Below, in pieces: positions 52,959 through 61,037 of a stretch of DNA of 64,000 nt. The notes under the pieces are model-generated. The model had not been told where the DNA came from, searched no databases, and saw only the letters and a list, made by a program, of their open reading frames with translations. How positions within the stretch are numbered: the stretch's first letter is position 1; each line of letters begins with the position of its first letter. The stretch covers positions 1,736,001 to 1,800,000 of the forward strand of contig JBMNES010000001.1 in the NCBI GenBank assembly GCA_050948905.1, read 5' to 3'. Made by a program: the position numbers and the translations under genes. Source of the DNA: DTKD01 sp050948905. Its GTDB lineage: Bacteria; Armatimonadota; UBA5829.

Positions 52959-53600
52959 TCACTCTGACTTTAGGGTTGGCAATATGTCCTCGTCGGTCAG
53001 TGCACGATAGAGCACATAAAAATGCGATATCGCGAAAGGCACAGATGGGCTTATTATCTCGAACACGCATTCATCCGCCGCCTCTTCGATCATCGCCGCT
53101 GCGGATCGGGATGATACGGGGGCGGCTGCGATAACGCGAGATGGATTGTGAAGACGCAAAGATTTTATAGCCGCCAGCGTCGTGTATCCGCTTGCCAACC
53201 CATCATCGACCACGATCACGGGCCGGTTCATCATTTCAGGACTATGTCGCGCCTGGGAATATGTATCGGCCTGTATCGACGCTTTTGCGGCGACTTCTTT
53301 TGCGATGGAGTCTATCTGTGCTTTGCTCAACCCGCCCATTCCACGCAGTATCTCGTGGTTCAGGGCCATTGTCCCGTCTGAGGCGATCGCTCCGAAGTCT
53401 GTTTTAGGGCTGCTCGGCACTGGTAATCTGCGAGTAACGATAAATCCCCAGGGCAATCGCAACTCCTTTGCCGCCTCTGCCGCTACGAGTATGCCCGCCT
53501 TGGCGATACCGATTACGACTGCGTCGCTCTCCCGATATGCGGTCAGCAATTCCGCCAATCGCCTTCCCGCTTTCGCTCTATTCTCAAATGGTGATAGCAC
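52959..53600 (-). CDS. Predicted phosphoribosyltransferase (COG1926 type), copy B
   Basis: 213 residues. Type I phosphoribosyltransferase fold with the PRPP-binding motif VIVVDDGLASGYTT near residue 120 and the VIGIAKAGILVAAE loop near 30. These predicted enzymes differ from purine or pyrimidine salvage enzymes and lack a known substrate. GTG at 53598-53600 is supported by AGGAAG 7-8 bases upstream; a TTG 6 codons earlier directly follows the stop of copy A. The two copies are diverged tandem paralogues. Confidence 0.85.
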   Translation of the reverse strand: MLSPFENRAKAGRRLAELLTAYRESDAVVIGIAKAGILVAAEAAKELRLPWGFIVTRRLPVPSSPKTDFGAIASDGTMALNHEILRGMGGLSKAQIDSIAKEVAAKASIQADTYSQARHSPEMMNRPVIVVDDGLASGYTTLAAIKSLRLHNPSRVIAAAPVSSRSAAAMIEEAADECVFEIISPSVPFAISHFYVLYRALTDEDILPTLKSE

Positions 53601-53618
53601 GGCGAACCTTCCTGGCAA

Positions 53619-54284
53619 TTAAAGCTGTCGCTTCCTGGCCTTGCTCAGTATATCAACTACCTCCTCATCAGAGGTCTGTGAAAAATCGACATACCAATAA
53701 CCAACCGCCAAAAACGGATCAGGGGTGCCCAGGCAGACCAGTTCGTCCACATACTGCTCCATTGCGGCCAACGAATCCGACGGGGCAACCGGCACCGCCA
53801 GGCAGAGATATGACACGTTCAGGTTTCGAAGCGAGGCTGCTGCGGCCTTGATCGTATATCCCGTCGCGATTCCGTCATCGATCAAGATCACCCTGCGGCC
53901 TCCGACATCCGGCGGCTCCGCGCTGCCCCTGTAAACTTCCAGTCGCCTCTGCACTTCGATCAATTGCTTCTCGGCTTCTGATTCAATATAATGTTCAGGT
54001 ACGTGCAGGTATTTGACAGAATCCTGGTCAATTATTATGTCGTGATTCCCCCAGCTAGCCACCGCACCAATCGCAAGCTCCGGCTGATTGGGAGCGCCGA
54101 TCTTTCGTGCCACAATAATATCCAGTGGCAAATTAAGGGCCACGGCCACCTGATAAGCCACCACCACGCCGCCACGCGGAACCGCAAGCACCACCGCATC
54201 CGTGTTGCGATGATGTCCCAAAGATGCGGCCAATTCCGTCCCGGCCTGCCGCCTGTCTAAAAATGGAAGTCTGGAAGTGCTCAC
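53619..54284 (-). CDS. Predicted phosphoribosyltransferase (COG1926 type), copy A
   Basis: 221 residues, same fold as copy B. PRPP motif VILIDDGIATGYTI, loop VLAVPRGGVVVAY and partner segment DIIVARKIGAPNQPELAIGA are clear. Copy A keeps the fuller consensus (PRGG) where copy B has KAG, so copy B may have changed function. The frame runs 25 codons further upstream, but that part is translated from a dispersed repeat; the GTG at 54284 is the likelier start. Probable operon with copy B. Confidence 0.85.
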   Translation of the reverse strand: MSTSRLPFLDRRQAGTELAASLGHHRNTDAVVLAVPRGGVVVAYQVAVALNLPLDIIVARKIGAPNQPELAIGAVASWGNHDIIIDQDSVKYLHVPEHYIESEAEKQLIEVQRRLEVYRGSAEPPDVGGRRVILIDDGIATGYTIKAAAASLRNLNVSYLCLAVPVAPSDSLAAMEQYVDELVCLGTPDPFLAVGYWYVDFSQTSDEEVVDILSKARKRQL

Positions 54285-54726
54285 TTCAGCAATATTCCCC
54301 GGACGCCGCGGGACTAATCGCGACCAGCCTGGAGAGATACGTCTTTCGATGTCCGACATCCGGGTTTCGAAGTCCGATTCAGCCCTTTAGGCACCGTATG
54401 TTACGCTACCGTACCGTTATTTCTGTCTTTCGTTCTTTCGGGCATTGCATTTCAGCGCCTCCTCGTCATTTCGAGCGCAGCGAGAAATCTGCTTTTTCGA
54501 TGTCCGACATCCGGGTTTCCAATTCCTATTTAGCCACTTATAGGCATCACAAGCCCCTTCTTACGCCCGGTATTGCCTTGTGAAGAACTATGAATTATAA
54601 TTTTAGTGGTTGGCCGGATTACTTTCGGGGTAGAGAGCTTGGGCGATTGCATCTTCTTGTCAACTCATTGAAACAAAACAGGATACCTATGTTGTTCAGG
54701 TGCCTGCATAATCTGGAGGAATCCTG
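54285..54726. repeat. Intergenic region with dispersed repeat and promoter
   Basis: 442 bp without a gene. A partial repeat (54345-54385, GATGTCCGACATCCG type) and a fuller copy starting GTCATTTCGAGCGCAG at 54465 (to about 54530) are present, followed by the response-regulator promoter. The leader from about 54608 to 54726 is over 110 bases and unassigned. Confidence 0.8.
54573..54601 (+). promoter_or_regulatory. Promoter of the ANTAR response regulator
   Basis: TTGCCT (54573-54578), 17-bp spacer, perfect TATAAT (54596-54601); predicts an untranslated leader of about 118 bases. Confidence 0.55.
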
Positions 54727-55353
54727 TTGTTGGGATATCGTGTTCTGATTGTTGAGGATGATGCCGCCGCAAGCCTTGCGGTGAGGTCTATAATTGAGGG
54801 CGCCGGCTACGAGGTGGTCGGTACTGCATCCAGCGGAGAAGAGGCGCTGACGATTGCCGAAGAGCTCAACCCGGATGTAGCCATTGTGGATATCAGACTG
54901 CCGGGAATGGACGGCATTGAGACGACCAGGCAATTGGTCGAGAGGCACAATCTCGCCGTTATGATAGTGACTGCCTATGCGGATCCAGAGTTCGTGCAGG
55001 GTGCGGCTCGGGCAGGCGCGTGTTCATATCTGCTCAAACCCGTGACAAAAGAAGCTCTCTGCGCAAACCTCGAAATAGCCGCCGCCAGGTCAAACGAACT
55101 CATGCTTCTACGTCAGGAAGCAGAGGATATGAAAGGCGCACTTGAGGTCAGGAAATTATCCGAACGCGCTAAACATGTGCTTATGAGTCGCCTGGCTCTA
55201 AGCGAAGTCGAAGCCTTTGCCCACATCAAACAAAAATGCCGAAACCAGAACAAAACCCTGAAGCAGGTATCAATCGAAATATTGACCGCTGAAGAAGCGT
55301 TTCTGCAGCAAATAGCTAAAGAGCCGCCTAAGAAATTGAAGAACGATCAATAA
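54727..55353 (+). CDS. Response regulator with ANTAR RNA-binding domain
   Basis: 208 residues. Receiver domain 1-120 with acidic pair Glu10-Asp11, phospho-acceptor Asp55 (AIVDIRLPG), Thr82 and Lys104. A coiled-coil linker (125-140) leads to an ANTAR domain (about 140-190, KLSERAKHVLMSRL, EVEAFAHIKQKCRNQN). Such proteins (AmiR/NasR/EutV type) bind paired RNA hairpins and prevent termination when phosphorylated. TTG start with GGAGGA 5 bases before. No histidine kinase is adjacent. Terminator follows. Confidence 0.92.
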   Translation: MLGYRVLIVEDDAAASLAVRSIIEGAGYEVVGTASSGEEALTIAEELNPDVAIVDIRLPGMDGIETTRQLVERHNLAVMIVTAYADPEFVQGAARAGACSYLLKPVTKEALCANLEIAAARSNELMLLRQEAEDMKGALEVRKLSERAKHVLMSRLALSEVEAFAHIKQKCRNQNKTLKQVSIEILTAEEAFLQQIAKEPPKKLKNDQ

Positions 55354-55365
55354 GATAAGAGAATT

Positions 55366-55395
55366 GGTGGCCGGCGACATGTCGGCCACCTGTTT
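55366..55395 (+). terminator. Hairpin after the ANTAR regulator
   Basis: Eight-base perfect arms (55366-55373, 55383-55390) with a 9-base loop followed by TGTTT. Moderate rho-independent terminator, 12 bp after the stop; the facing minus-strand gene ends at 55406. Confidence 0.6.
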
Positions 55396-55405
55396 AGATT
55401 AATAG

Positions 55406-55654
55406 CTAAGAACACAGCTCCGAAGAAGTGGGCTTAGCTGTAAAGTCATCGGTAGTTTCTACTCGCTGCAGCAGATAGTCTCTGAACCTCTCGACAGACT
55501 CGGCCACGTTGACGTCGACCACTCTCACAGAGCTTATCTTGCTGCAAATAGGGCAATAATAGGATCGCAGCCTGTGTGGGTTTGGGGCGACCCGTCCGAA
55601 ATCCCTGCATTTTGGGTTTTCACAACACACTACTTCAACTATTGTGAGCAGCAT
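55406..55654 (-). CDS. Small zinc-ribbon-like protein
   Basis: 82 residues from the ATG at 55652-55654, which has GGAGGAG 8 bases upstream. Two cysteine groups, CCENPKC and YYCPICSKI about 20 residues apart, suggest a zinc-binding ribbon or knuckle. A C-terminal helix (VAESVERFRDYLLQRV) follows. No family recognised and no operon partner. Confidence 0.65.
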   Translation of the reverse strand: MLLTIVEVVCCENPKCRDFGRVAPNPHRLRSYYCPICSKISSVRVVDVNVAESVERFRDYLLQRVETTDDFTAKPTSSELCS

Positions 55655-55841
55655 AGCGATAACTCCTCCATGCAGTTGTTCCACCGTTGATGGGGTTAAT
55701 TTGCTGGGTGTAATGCCGGATTTTGAGAACGCAGACAAGAAAACTTTGAGGCTTTGTCCGCCTTTGGCGGCGGGTATGGAAGGAAGGTTGCGCTGCGGGG
55801 TATAAGAGTTGTGAGTGTGCTGTTAAAGCCTGGAGGTATCA

Positions 55842-56165
55842 ATGCATAAGGACAGCCTCGCCGGACGGCTGCTTGGTATTTTGGTTTTTCTTGTAGGGAT
55901 CGCGATTTTAGTTGTTGTCGCGGTATTGGCCTACAATTTATTCTCGGCGAGCACGTCTGCTGTGCAGTTAAAGCCGGGCGGTGATGGTGCGGCGGCCTCG
56001 TTGGGTGCGTCGGTGGTGCGGTTTATATATCAGATTTTGCTCTTAATAGTCCTGTGCGTTGCAGGTTCTTTGGTGGCTGCCCGCGGCCTGCATTTATACT
56101 TCGTGGCAAGCGGCCCTGCTTCAACGACCGGCTCCGATTCAACAGAGGGCAAACCTAAAGTTTAA
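55842..56165 (+). CDS. Small two-helix membrane protein
   Basis: 107 residues with two hydrophobic helices (about 9-31 and 58-82) joined by a Gly/Ala-rich loop and ending in a Ser/Thr-rich tail. No recognised family. Good Shine-Dalgarno (GGAGG, 6 bases before the ATG). It stands alone just before the tRNA-Leu gene. Confidence 0.7.
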   Translation: MHKDSLAGRLLGILVFLVGIAILVVVAVLAYNLFSASTSAVQLKPGGDGAAASLGASVVRFIYQILLLIVLCVAGSLVAARGLHLYFVASGPASTTGSDSTEGKPKV

Positions 56166-56200
56166 TAAACACAGTTGAGCTTAAAATCTCCGCTAATATG

Positions 56201-56229
56201 TTGACATGGGGCAAGGTGAGGTGTAGAAT
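56201..56229 (+). promoter_or_regulatory. tRNA-Leu promoter
   Basis: Perfect TTGACA (56201-56206), 17-bp spacer, TAGAAT (56224-56229), 12 bases before the mature tRNA 5' end. Confidence 0.85.
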
Positions 56230-56240
56230 ATATTGCGTCC

Positions 56241-56326
56241 GGGGATGTGGCGGAATGGCAGACGCGCTTGGTTGAGGGCCAAGTCCAGGTTACTGGGTGG
56301 AGGTTCAACTCCTCTCATCCCCACCA
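56241..56326 (+). tRNA. tRNA-Leu (anticodon GAG)
   Basis: 86 bases including an encoded CCA (56324-56326). The acceptor stem GGGGATG pairs with CATCCCC. The anticodon stem CTTGG/CCAAG encloses loop TTGAGGG with anticodon GAG, reading CUC and CUU. The T-arm is GGAGG-TTCAACT-CCTCT, and the long variable arm is that of a class II tRNA. Own consensus promoter upstream. Confidence 0.96.
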
Positions 56327-56471
56327 ATGATTAAACACTTGCCTGTTCTGGGATTCTCACAGAGCCTCTCTTTTTTATTTCACTGATAAGCAAGCCTCTC
56401 GTTGTTACCCGCCTTGCCCTGGCCATTGGTTTATGATACTTTAATGAATGCACCAACAATGGCGGAATGCG

Positions 56472-58301
56472 ATGCGACATTTGGCGTTTCTCATATTATT
56501 ATTCTGCGGCTTACCTCTCTGGGCGGGTAACTCCACGGCTGCTCAGAGCACCTGGAAATTTTCCACTCAAGACAGCCGAGACTTTGCCAAACCCTCGTAT
56601 GATGATTCTTCCTGGAGCAGTGTAACGGCCGGCCACAAATGGAAGAGCGCTGGCTTCGCGTGGTTCAGAAGCAGGGTATCGATCCCAGACTCAATCGACG
56701 GCGTGCAAACGAAAGGGCAGGCAATCGGTATTGAATGGAACGCAGGCGACGGCGGGGAGTGTTATGTAAATGGGAAAATTGCTGTCCGCTACGACAACGA
56801 CCATCCCGCCCTCATTTTATTGACCCGCAACTGCCAGCCGGGCATGGCGATTACTGTTGCCGTTCGAGTCTTTATGGGAGCGGATGACGCTGAGCATGAA
56901 TGGGCTCTGGATTCCTGCAAACTGGTGATCATAGACAAAAAGACCATCGGGCAGCCGTTCGACGTCAAAGTAGAGGCAGATAAGCAACTCGGAGCGCTGC
57001 CCAGAACGTTTGCCGGATTATCGCAGGGCGGGGGGCTTCCAGAATACACCGATGAGCTGGCCAAGCTGTTCCGCGATTACGGCATCAAGTGGTTCCGAAT
57101 GGACAATCTGCTCACCAACGCCGTTAAGAAGAACGATGACGGCGCGCTGCGCTACGATTGGACCGATCTTGACCGTCGCCTTGATTTCGTGCAAAAGGTC
57201 GGATGCGAGCTGATTTTTTGTATTTCATATATGCCCGAACCCTATGATGCCGTCACTGACCACGACAGGCATTCATACCCTCGAGACTGGGATGAGTTCG
57301 GTGAATTGGTCTACCAGGCCGCAAAGCACTGCATCGACCGCGGCACTCCGGTCAAGTATTGGGAGGTGTGGAACGAAATTAACACGGGATGGATGCGGGA
57401 CCCGGAGGGCTGGGACCATCTGAAAACCTACACTACGTTATACGACACGTGCTGGAAAGCAGTGCGGCGCGCCGACCCCAGGGCGTGGATAGGCGGGCCT
57501 TGCGTAGCCTCAGGCCCGTGGAATGAAAACGACCCGCGCGGGCCGGGAGTCAAAGGCGAGCGGTTTATTAGGGGCCTTTTCGAGCACTGCGAAAAAACAG
57601 GCGCCCCGCTGGACTTTGTGACCTGGCACGAGTATTTCCAACCCGCTTCGGTGATGAAAAAGGAAGCCGAACAGATTCGAGAATATCTCACCGAGTATCC
57701 CAAAGTCAAAGGCCAGGTAAAGGAGTTTGCAGTCACCGAATGGGGTTATGCGTGGTGGCACGACCGTGCCGGGGATAACGAAGTCGGAGGTGCCTGGGCA
57801 GCGGCATCTCTCCTGAAGGGATGGATGGCAGCAGGGGTGCAAAAACCGTGCTGGTTTTACGCGAAAGATTTTGGCTCTCCACCCTGCGGCGACTGGGGAA
57901 TGTTTACCAGTAACAACAAGCCTAAGCCGGTGGCCAATGTCTGCAGGCTGTTTAACATCATAATGGCCCCGCAGAGGCTGAAGTGCGACGGCGAGGATAG
58001 TCAAATAGGTTCAATCGCTTCAATCGACCCCAAATCCGGTCGAATAACCGTTCTTATCTTATGCTTCGCTGATCGCTTCGGAGCGCCGCGCCCGATACGA
58101 CTGACAATATCGGGCATAGCAAAAAAACCAGAATCGCTGAAATGCCGCCGCTATCTTATAGACGTGTCCCACTCTAATGTCATCAACGACGAATCCAAAG
58201 CCGACCTCGAAGCCGTCCCCTGTGAATTTAAGCAATCGGGCGAGTCAATAGTGACCACGTTCGATTTGGAAAACAACGCAGTGACCTTAGTCGAGCTCTA
58301 G
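56472..58301 (+). CDS. Secreted GH39-like (GH-A clan) glycoside hydrolase
   Basis: 609 residues. A signal peptide (about 1-24) is followed by an N-terminal jelly-roll like the sugar-binding domains of GH2 (about 25-160, WKFSTQDSRDFAKPSYDDSSW). A TIM barrel comes next (about 170-480) with acid/base Glu302 in YWEVWNEINT and nucleophile Glu423 in FAVTEWGYAWW. A C-terminal beta domain ends it. The retaining mechanism and motifs fit xylosidase, iduronidase or related enzymes; the substrate is not known. ATG 56472 is chosen over one 8 codons earlier because GGCGGA precedes it and the signal peptide starts there. Confidence 0.85.
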   Translation: MRHLAFLILLFCGLPLWAGNSTAAQSTWKFSTQDSRDFAKPSYDDSSWSSVTAGHKWKSAGFAWFRSRVSIPDSIDGVQTKGQAIGIEWNAGDGGECYVNGKIAVRYDNDHPALILLTRNCQPGMAITVAVRVFMGADDAEHEWALDSCKLVIIDKKTIGQPFDVKVEADKQLGALPRTFAGLSQGGGLPEYTDELAKLFRDYGIKWFRMDNLLTNAVKKNDDGALRYDWTDLDRRLDFVQKVGCELIFCISYMPEPYDAVTDHDRHSYPRDWDEFGELVYQAAKHCIDRGTPVKYWEVWNEINTGWMRDPEGWDHLKTYTTLYDTCWKAVRRADPRAWIGGPCVASGPWNENDPRGPGVKGERFIRGLFEHCEKTGAPLDFVTWHEYFQPASVMKKEAEQIREYLTEYPKVKGQVKEFAVTEWGYAWWHDRAGDNEVGGAWAAASLLKGWMAAGVQKPCWFYAKDFGSPPCGDWGMFTSNNKPKPVANVCRLFNIIMAPQRLKCDGEDSQIGSIASIDPKSGRITVLILCFADRFGAPRPIRLTISGIAKKPESLKCRRYLIDVSHSNVINDESKADLEAVPCEFKQSGESIVTTFDLENNAVTLVEL

Positions 58302-58421
58302 CCAGACCGCGTCTTCGAGTGTCAATCCGCATACCTCGGACGCCCGAAGTCCACAATCAAATAGGGTCAGCGCATCGAACACCCTATCCCCTGCTTGTCT
58401 TTGCTAATATTTTCCAACCCC

Positions 58422-59255
58422 TCAAAAAAACGGATTATGCCGCCTCTCCTGCGTAACGGTTGTCGTCGGGCCGTGGCCTGGCAGAAGAGCGGTATCAGGC
58501 GGCAGGGCCAGTATTTTATCCTTTATCGCCTCAAGCATCCGACTGTAACCGTCTTTAACCGCTGGCCTTCCAATCGATCCTGCAAACAGCGTATCACCCA
58601 CAAAGCAGACGCTATCCACTTTATAACACACCGACCCCGCAGTATGCCCCGGCGTAGTCAGGGCCGTGATCGTCAATTTTCCCATCTCAAACGAACGGCC
58701 ATCTTCTGCGGCCTGCCATTTTGTGCGGTGGCGGGTAACTTCCTGGCGGTCGATTTGAGTAGATACCACCGTAACATCCGGCACGGCTCTGCAAATATCT
58801 ACCAGCCCCCCGATATGGTCGCTGTGCGTGTGCGTTATCAAAATCTGTATAAGATTAAAGGTATTATCCTGGATAATCTTTAATATCTCTCCTGCCGAGC
58901 CTCCTGGGTCTACTATCGCTGCCTGCTTCGTTTTATTGCACGCAACTACATAAGCGTTCTCCGAGTATTGCCCGATAGGAACCTGCACCGTATAAACAGA
59001 AAATGGCGCAGCAGACAAATCTGGAGCTTCAGGCGTCCACGCGTTATTCGCGATCGCATCAAGCTTATCGGAATCCAACCCCAGCGCACTCGCCAACAGG
59101 CTGATGACGTTGCGGTCTGGAACCCAATCGTAAGCCTCGATTTTTGAGATGTCAGCCTCGGTCAACTCGACCCGATCAGCCAATTCCGTTTTACTAAGAC
59201 TAAATCCGGCCCTTGCCTTAGCAATTATGTCCCCAAATTCGTCCTCAAGCACCAT
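58422..59255 (-). CDS. XRE-type HTH fused to metallo-beta-lactamase-fold hydrolase
   Basis: 277 residues. An N-terminal Cro/C1-type helix-turn-helix (about 6-62, LSKTELADRVELTEADISKIE) is joined to a glyoxalase II-like hydrolase domain (about 80-270). The hydrolase has all metal motifs: THTHSDHIGG, TPGHTAGS, FVGDTLFAG and LLPGHGPTT. The C-terminal RRHNPFF matches the usual end of the YcbL-like family. The hydrolase alone would act on thioesters such as S-lactoylglutathione-type compounds. Fusion with a DNA-binding domain suggests a metabolite-sensing regulator or autoregulation. GAGGTGAT precedes the ATG closely. Confidence 0.88.
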   Translation of the reverse strand: MVLEDEFGDIIAKARAGFSLSKTELADRVELTEADISKIEAYDWVPDRNVISLLASALGLDSDKLDAIANNAWTPEAPDLSAAPFSVYTVQVPIGQYSENAYVVACNKTKQAAIVDPGGSAGEILKIIQDNTFNLIQILITHTHSDHIGGLVDICRAVPDVTVVSTQIDRQEVTRHRTKWQAAEDGRSFEMGKLTITALTTPGHTAGSVCYKVDSVCFVGDTLFAGSIGRPAVKDGYSRMLEAIKDKILALPPDTALLPGHGPTTTVTQERRHNPFF

Positions 59256-59361
59256 ATAATCACCTCTACAGCATCTTACCCCAAAATAATTACATTGTCA
59301 CCTGAAGGAAGACCGCGCTGAATTACCTAATCAAAACTTATAGTGATTTTCGGAGGTGGGT

Positions 59362-60456
59362 ATGGAGGTCACGTTTACTCGCAACGGGGCGAGCAATTTG
59401 GATGGCGCCCTTGTGCGGTTTGAATCCGAGGCAGATTTCGGAGATTTTACGCTCAATTCCGCGGCCTGGGACGCCGAAGCTGGCGGATTGACATATAAGG
59501 CGGATGGAACCGGCGACATCGGAACGGTTGAATCCCCGGAGGTCAGCGTAAACAGCGGCTTTGACCAAATGGTCATTTCCTGGAATGCGACTACTCCGGT
59601 TGGCAGTAATCTCACGCTCTTTGTCCAGGCTCTGGTAGATGGCTATTGGACTAAGTGGTATCGAATGGCGATATGGAACCAGGGGGGTTGTCCTCAACAT
59701 CGCACCAGTTGCACGGATCAGTCCGATGAGATCGGCACGGTAGATTGTGACATTCTGAAGCTCAAGAGTATGGCTTCGGCGTTCAAAATCAAAGCCGAAC
59801 TTTCCAGCGCGGACAAAATACACTATCCCAGCCTGCGCTTTATTTCGGTAAACGTTATCGATTCCAAGGCGTGGATCGTTGATATGCCGCCGCATAAAGA
59901 GGTTTGGGGCACGGAACTAACAGTGCCTGAGCTGTGTCAAATATCAGTGGAGGGCGGAGACGGCTGGTGCAGTCCAACCTCGACAGCTATGCTGCTTGGT
60001 TATTGGGCCGAAAAGCTCAATCGACCCGAAATGAAACTCGGAGTCACCGAGACCGCTCAGGCCGTACACGACGAAGCCTGGAGGGGCACCGGTAACTGGA
60101 CTTTTAACACCGCGTATGCGGGTGAATTCGCCGGTATGCGCGCCTATGTAACCCGCTTTTCTGGGATCGGACAAATAGAACGCTGGATCGAAAAAGGCGT
60201 GCCTGTGATCGTCAGCCTGCACTATAGCAGGTTGCGCAAAATGGTTACGGAGCACGAATCCGGACACTTGATGGTAATTCGCGGGTTTACTCCTTATGGC
60301 GACCCGATCTTTAATGATCCCTGGGCGAGGGTCGAAAACGGGGAGAAACTGCGAAAAATTTTCCCTCGCCAGGACCTTGAGGCTGCCTGGCTGGGACCTA
60401 ATGGTTCATTCGGAACCGTATACATAATACATCCTGAAGGATTCAATTGGAGGTAG
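59362..60456 (+). CDS. C39-like cysteine peptidase-domain protein
   Basis: 364 residues without a signal peptide. An N-terminal beta-rich region (about 1-170, FTLNSAAWDAEAGG, MVISWNATTPVGS) precedes a peptidase C39-like domain. GWCSPTSTAMLLGYW has the catalytic Cys203, SGHLMVIRGF the histidine, and NDPWA the third residue. Peptidases of this kind cut after double-glycine leaders or process other substrates. GGAGG lies 5 bases before ATG 59362; a GTG 2 codons earlier is possible. It is 3 bases upstream of rubrerythrin, so it belongs to the oxygen-defence operon, for no obvious reason. Confidence 0.82.
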   Translation: MEVTFTRNGASNLDGALVRFESEADFGDFTLNSAAWDAEAGGLTYKADGTGDIGTVESPEVSVNSGFDQMVISWNATTPVGSNLTLFVQALVDGYWTKWYRMAIWNQGGCPQHRTSCTDQSDEIGTVDCDILKLKSMASAFKIKAELSSADKIHYPSLRFISVNVIDSKAWIVDMPPHKEVWGTELTVPELCQISVEGGDGWCSPTSTAMLLGYWAEKLNRPEMKLGVTETAQAVHDEAWRGTGNWTFNTAYAGEFAGMRAYVTRFSGIGQIERWIEKGVPVIVSLHYSRLRKMVTEHESGHLMVIRGFTPYGDPIFNDPWARVENGEKLRKIFPRQDLEAAWLGPNGSFGTVYIIHPEGFNWR

Positions 60457-60459
60457 ACT

Positions 60460-61035
60460 ATGGCTAGTATCAAAGGAACACGCACCGAGAAGAATATCCT
60501 GGCCGCCTTTGCAGGCGAATCGCAGGCCCGAAATCGCTACACGTTTTTCGCGAGTCAGGCCAAAAAAGACGGCTATGTACAGATAGCTGACGCATTCGAA
60601 GAGACCGCGAACCAGGAAAAAGAGCACGCAAAGCGACTCTTCAAGTTCCTCGAAGGCGGAGAAGTCGAGATTACCGACACATACCCGGCGGGTGTTATCG
60701 GCTCTACTCTCGAAAACCTCAAAGCCTCGGCCGGCGGTGAGAACTACGAGCACACCTCAATGTACCCCGGTTTTGCGGCAATCGCACGCGAAGAGGGCTT
60801 CACCGGAATCGCTGCTGTGTTTGAGTCGATCGCTGTTGCCGAGAAGCAGCACGAGTCGAGATTCCTTGCGTTTGCCAGCAACATCGAGAATGGCAAAGTA
60901 TTTGAGCGCGACACAGAGGTAACCTGGAGATGCAGAAACTGCGGATATCTCCACACCGGAAAATCGGCTCTCAAGGCCTGCCCGGCGTGTGCGCATCCGC
61001 AGGCTCACTTTGAACTGCTCGGCGAGAACTGGTAA
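60460..61035 (+). CDS. Rubrerythrin
   Basis: 191 residues. Cytosolic peroxidase that reduces hydrogen peroxide at a diiron site in anaerobes. The four-helix bundle has the ligand helices GESQARNRY, EETANQEKEHAKR and VAEKQHESRF. The C-terminal rubredoxin-like domain has CRNCGY and CPACAHPQ cysteine pairs. GGAGG precedes the ATG. Second gene of the C39-rubrerythrin-flavo-diiron-exonuclease operon. Confidence 0.95.
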   Translation: MASIKGTRTEKNILAAFAGESQARNRYTFFASQAKKDGYVQIADAFEETANQEKEHAKRLFKFLEGGEVEITDTYPAGVIGSTLENLKASAGGENYEHTSMYPGFAAIAREEGFTGIAAVFESIAVAEKQHESRFLAFASNIENGKVFERDTEVTWRCRNCGYLHTGKSALKACPACAHPQAHFELLGENW

Positions 61036-61037
61036 AA

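Noticed and set aside
54285..54359. N-terminal extension of phosphoribosyltransferase copy A
   Set aside because: The 25 codons are translated from dispersed-repeat DNA (MSDIER-like) and are not part of the fold.
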